A stretch of DNA of 64,000 bases from Lachnospiraceae bacterium (GTDB lineage Bacteria; Bacillota; Clostridia; Lachnospirales; Lachnospiraceae): contig JAGBMJ010000043.1 of the NCBI GenBank assembly GCA_017634975.1, positions 1 through 64,000 on the forward strand. Direction: 5' to 3'. The stretch's first letter is position 1; every line of letters begins with the position of its first letter. The translations under genes were made by a program, and so were the position numbers. Positions 62,783 through 64,000 of the stretch are shown piece after piece. Below the pieces are notes generated by a model. The model saw nothing but the letters and a program-made list of their open reading frames with translations. It was not told where the DNA came from and did not search any database.

Positions 62783-64000
62783 ATGAAATTTAAAAGAACA
62801 AAAACAACACGGAAGATTACAAAGCTGTTGGCTATGACTATGCTCTCAGAGCAGATTATGATGGCAGCGCCGGTGATTAATGCGCATGCCGCAGAAGAAA
62901 CACCGGCAGAGTATTCGATTGAATATAATGTGACATCTCCATGGGGAAGTGGCTGCGTTGCAGAACTTACCCTGAATAATCTGGCGGACGCTGATACGGA
63001 GAATTGGACTGTATCCTTTTGTACGAAGGACGAAATCACTAATCTGTGGGGCGGCAGGATTACAGAGCGTAAGGAGCTTCTTGTATCGGATGCTTCCGTA
63101 GAAGTTTATGCTACGGTAGAAACTGATGTCGAGGAAGAGGCAGAAGAAAGAATAGCAAATGAAGATATGACAGAGGAAGAACCGACATCTGAAAAGGCTG
63201 CAATGGAAGAGAAATCTGTAGAAGAGGCAGTTGAAGCAGATACAGAAAAAGAAATAACAGAGGGAGGAAAAGATACGTCAGATTCTGTAGAAACAACAGA
63301 GAGAAAAACGGAAGATGTTTCGGAAACAGAATTATCGGAAGAAGAGCTTACAGATCTTTTGGAAGAAGAATACAAAGAAGTATTAGAAGAGGATCTATTT
63401 GAAGAAGATTTTCCGGATGAAGAAACAGAAGAAGAAACAGAAGAAGAGAAAAATACGTATTTCCGTTATACGGTGGAGGCGCTGGATTATAATGCAGTTA
63501 TTCCGGCCGGTGGTTCCGTTACGATCGGATATAATGCGATCGGAGACGATCAGGCGATCTGGGATGAAAAGGCAGAGATTATATTAAAGGAAACAGCAGA
63601 GGAAGAAGATACTATTCCAACAGGCGGAATCTATGAAGATGACGGTTACACGGTTGAAGTGGTCATTCCGGCACACTGGGATGGTACATACAATGTGCAG
63701 TTGCGGATTACCAATACAAGTGAGAAAACGCTGCATAACTGGGCATTTGTAATGGGAACAAAAGATTCTATTTCCGGTCTGTACAACGCGATGGAATTGT
63801 CGGATAATAATGGTGTGCATCTGATCAAAAATGTCGGGTATTATCAGGATATTCTGGCAGGCGGTACGGTGGAAGTGGGATACACCGCATCCTATGATGG
63901 AAGACCAGATGTACCTGCGGAGTTTGCTTTGTCACAGATGGAGAAGGAAGTAACCACTGCGGAATGTGAGGTGAGCCTCTTTATTACGGAAGAGTGGGAA
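62783..64000 (+). CDS. Secreted protein with CBM2-like modules and acidic insert (3' end outside window)
   Basis: ATG 62783 with AAGGGGAG upstream opens a frame of 406 codons that is still open at the window end. A long signal peptide ends near INAHAAEE. Two beta-rich modules resemble cellulose-binding (CBM2-like) domains: module 1 (EYNVTSPWGSGCVAELTLNN, WTVSFCTKDEITNLWGG ... YNAVIPAGGSVTIGYNAIG) and module 2 (WDGTYNVQLRITNTSEKTLH, NWAFVMGTKDSISGLYNAME ... QDILAGGTVEVGYTASYDG). Module 1 is interrupted after ~115 residues by ~115 residues rich in Glu, Thr, Ser and Asp. Carbohydrate binding is inferred from weak similarity. A long surface protein is likely. Confidence 0.75.
   Translation, partial: MKFKRTKTTRKITKLLAMTMLSEQIMMAAPVINAHAAEETPAEYSIEYNVTSPWGSGCVAELTLNNLADADTENWTVSFCTKDEITNLWGGRITERKELLVSDASVEVYATVETDVEEEAEERIANEDMTEEEPTSEKAAMEEKSVEEAVEADTEKEITEGGKDTSDSVETTERKTEDVSETELSEEELTDLLEEEYKEVLEEDLFEEDFPDEETEEETEEEKNTYFRYTVEALDYNAVIPAGGSVTIGYNAIGDDQAIWDEKAEIILKETAEEEDTIPTGGIYEDDGYTVEVVIPAHWDGTYNVQLRITNTSEKTLHNWAFVMGTKDSISGLYNAMELSDNNGVHLIKNVGYYQDILAGGTVEVGYTASYDGRPDVPAEFALSQMEKEVTTAECEVSLFITEEWE

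Overview
The window looks like a chromosome segment of a Gram-positive Clostridia member, most likely Lachnospiraceae. This rests on gene order and protein families (rplS-lepB-rbgA-lepB-rnhB with FliK-like and FlhB-like genes; tyrS-DUF512-der-plsY; ruvAB-zapA-U32), lipobox lipoproteins, near-consensus sigma-A promoters with 17-base spacers, and strong AGGAGG-type ribosome binding sites. Base composition is roughly balanced. Only two genes lie on the minus strand. I saw no rRNA, tRNA, CRISPR array, transposase or prophage.

Layout. 1-3.4 kb: the end of a secreted repeat protein, then a minus-strand fusion of a YidC/Oxa1-like domain to an LTA-synthase/sulfatase-like domain. 3.4-8 kb: a type IIA topoisomerase pair that looks more like ParE/ParC than GyrB/GyrA, behind a promoter carrying a LexA-type SOS box. 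8-20.3 kb: housekeeping genes (rsmD, coaD, an RluD-family synthase, a DacA-type carboxypeptidase, rplS, two signal peptidases, rbgA, rnhB, a FliK-like/FlhB-like pair, yraN). 20.4-29.5 kb: an SGNH hydrolase, tyrS, a DUF512 radical-SAM-like protein, der, plsY, a GtrII-like membrane glycosyltransferase and gpsA. plsY and gpsA together serve phospholipid synthesis.

29.5-37.3 kb is the most accessory-looking part: a MoxR ATPase, a VWA protein, a DUF3160 lipoprotein, a CapA-type protein, a 38-residue mini-lipoprotein, a PrsW-like protease with two zinc ribbons, and an unknown membrane protein. 37.3-45.5 kb: argH and asd, an AAA ATPase, topoisomerase III, an HD-domain protein and a CmpB-like membrane protein. 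46-54.3 kb: branched-chain amino acid synthesis (ilvB, two separate ilvN-type genes, ilvC, leuC, leuD) interrupted by an acyltransferase and by a degenerate chemoreceptor-like protein bracketed by two related palindromes. 55-62.7 kb: ruvAB, zapA, a U32 protein and a single-chain fusion of a SEDS glycosyltransferase to a class B penicillin-binding protein. The window ends inside a secreted protein with CBM2-like modules, behind a promoter with phased TTAACA repeats.

The strongest items for follow-up are the two envelope fusions (615-3329 and 59754-62651), the SOS-type control of the topoisomerase pair and possibly of ruvAB, the MoxR/VWA/DUF3160/CapA set, and the palindrome-bracketed chemoreceptor-like gene. 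All functional calls come from reading translated sequence; no database search was run.
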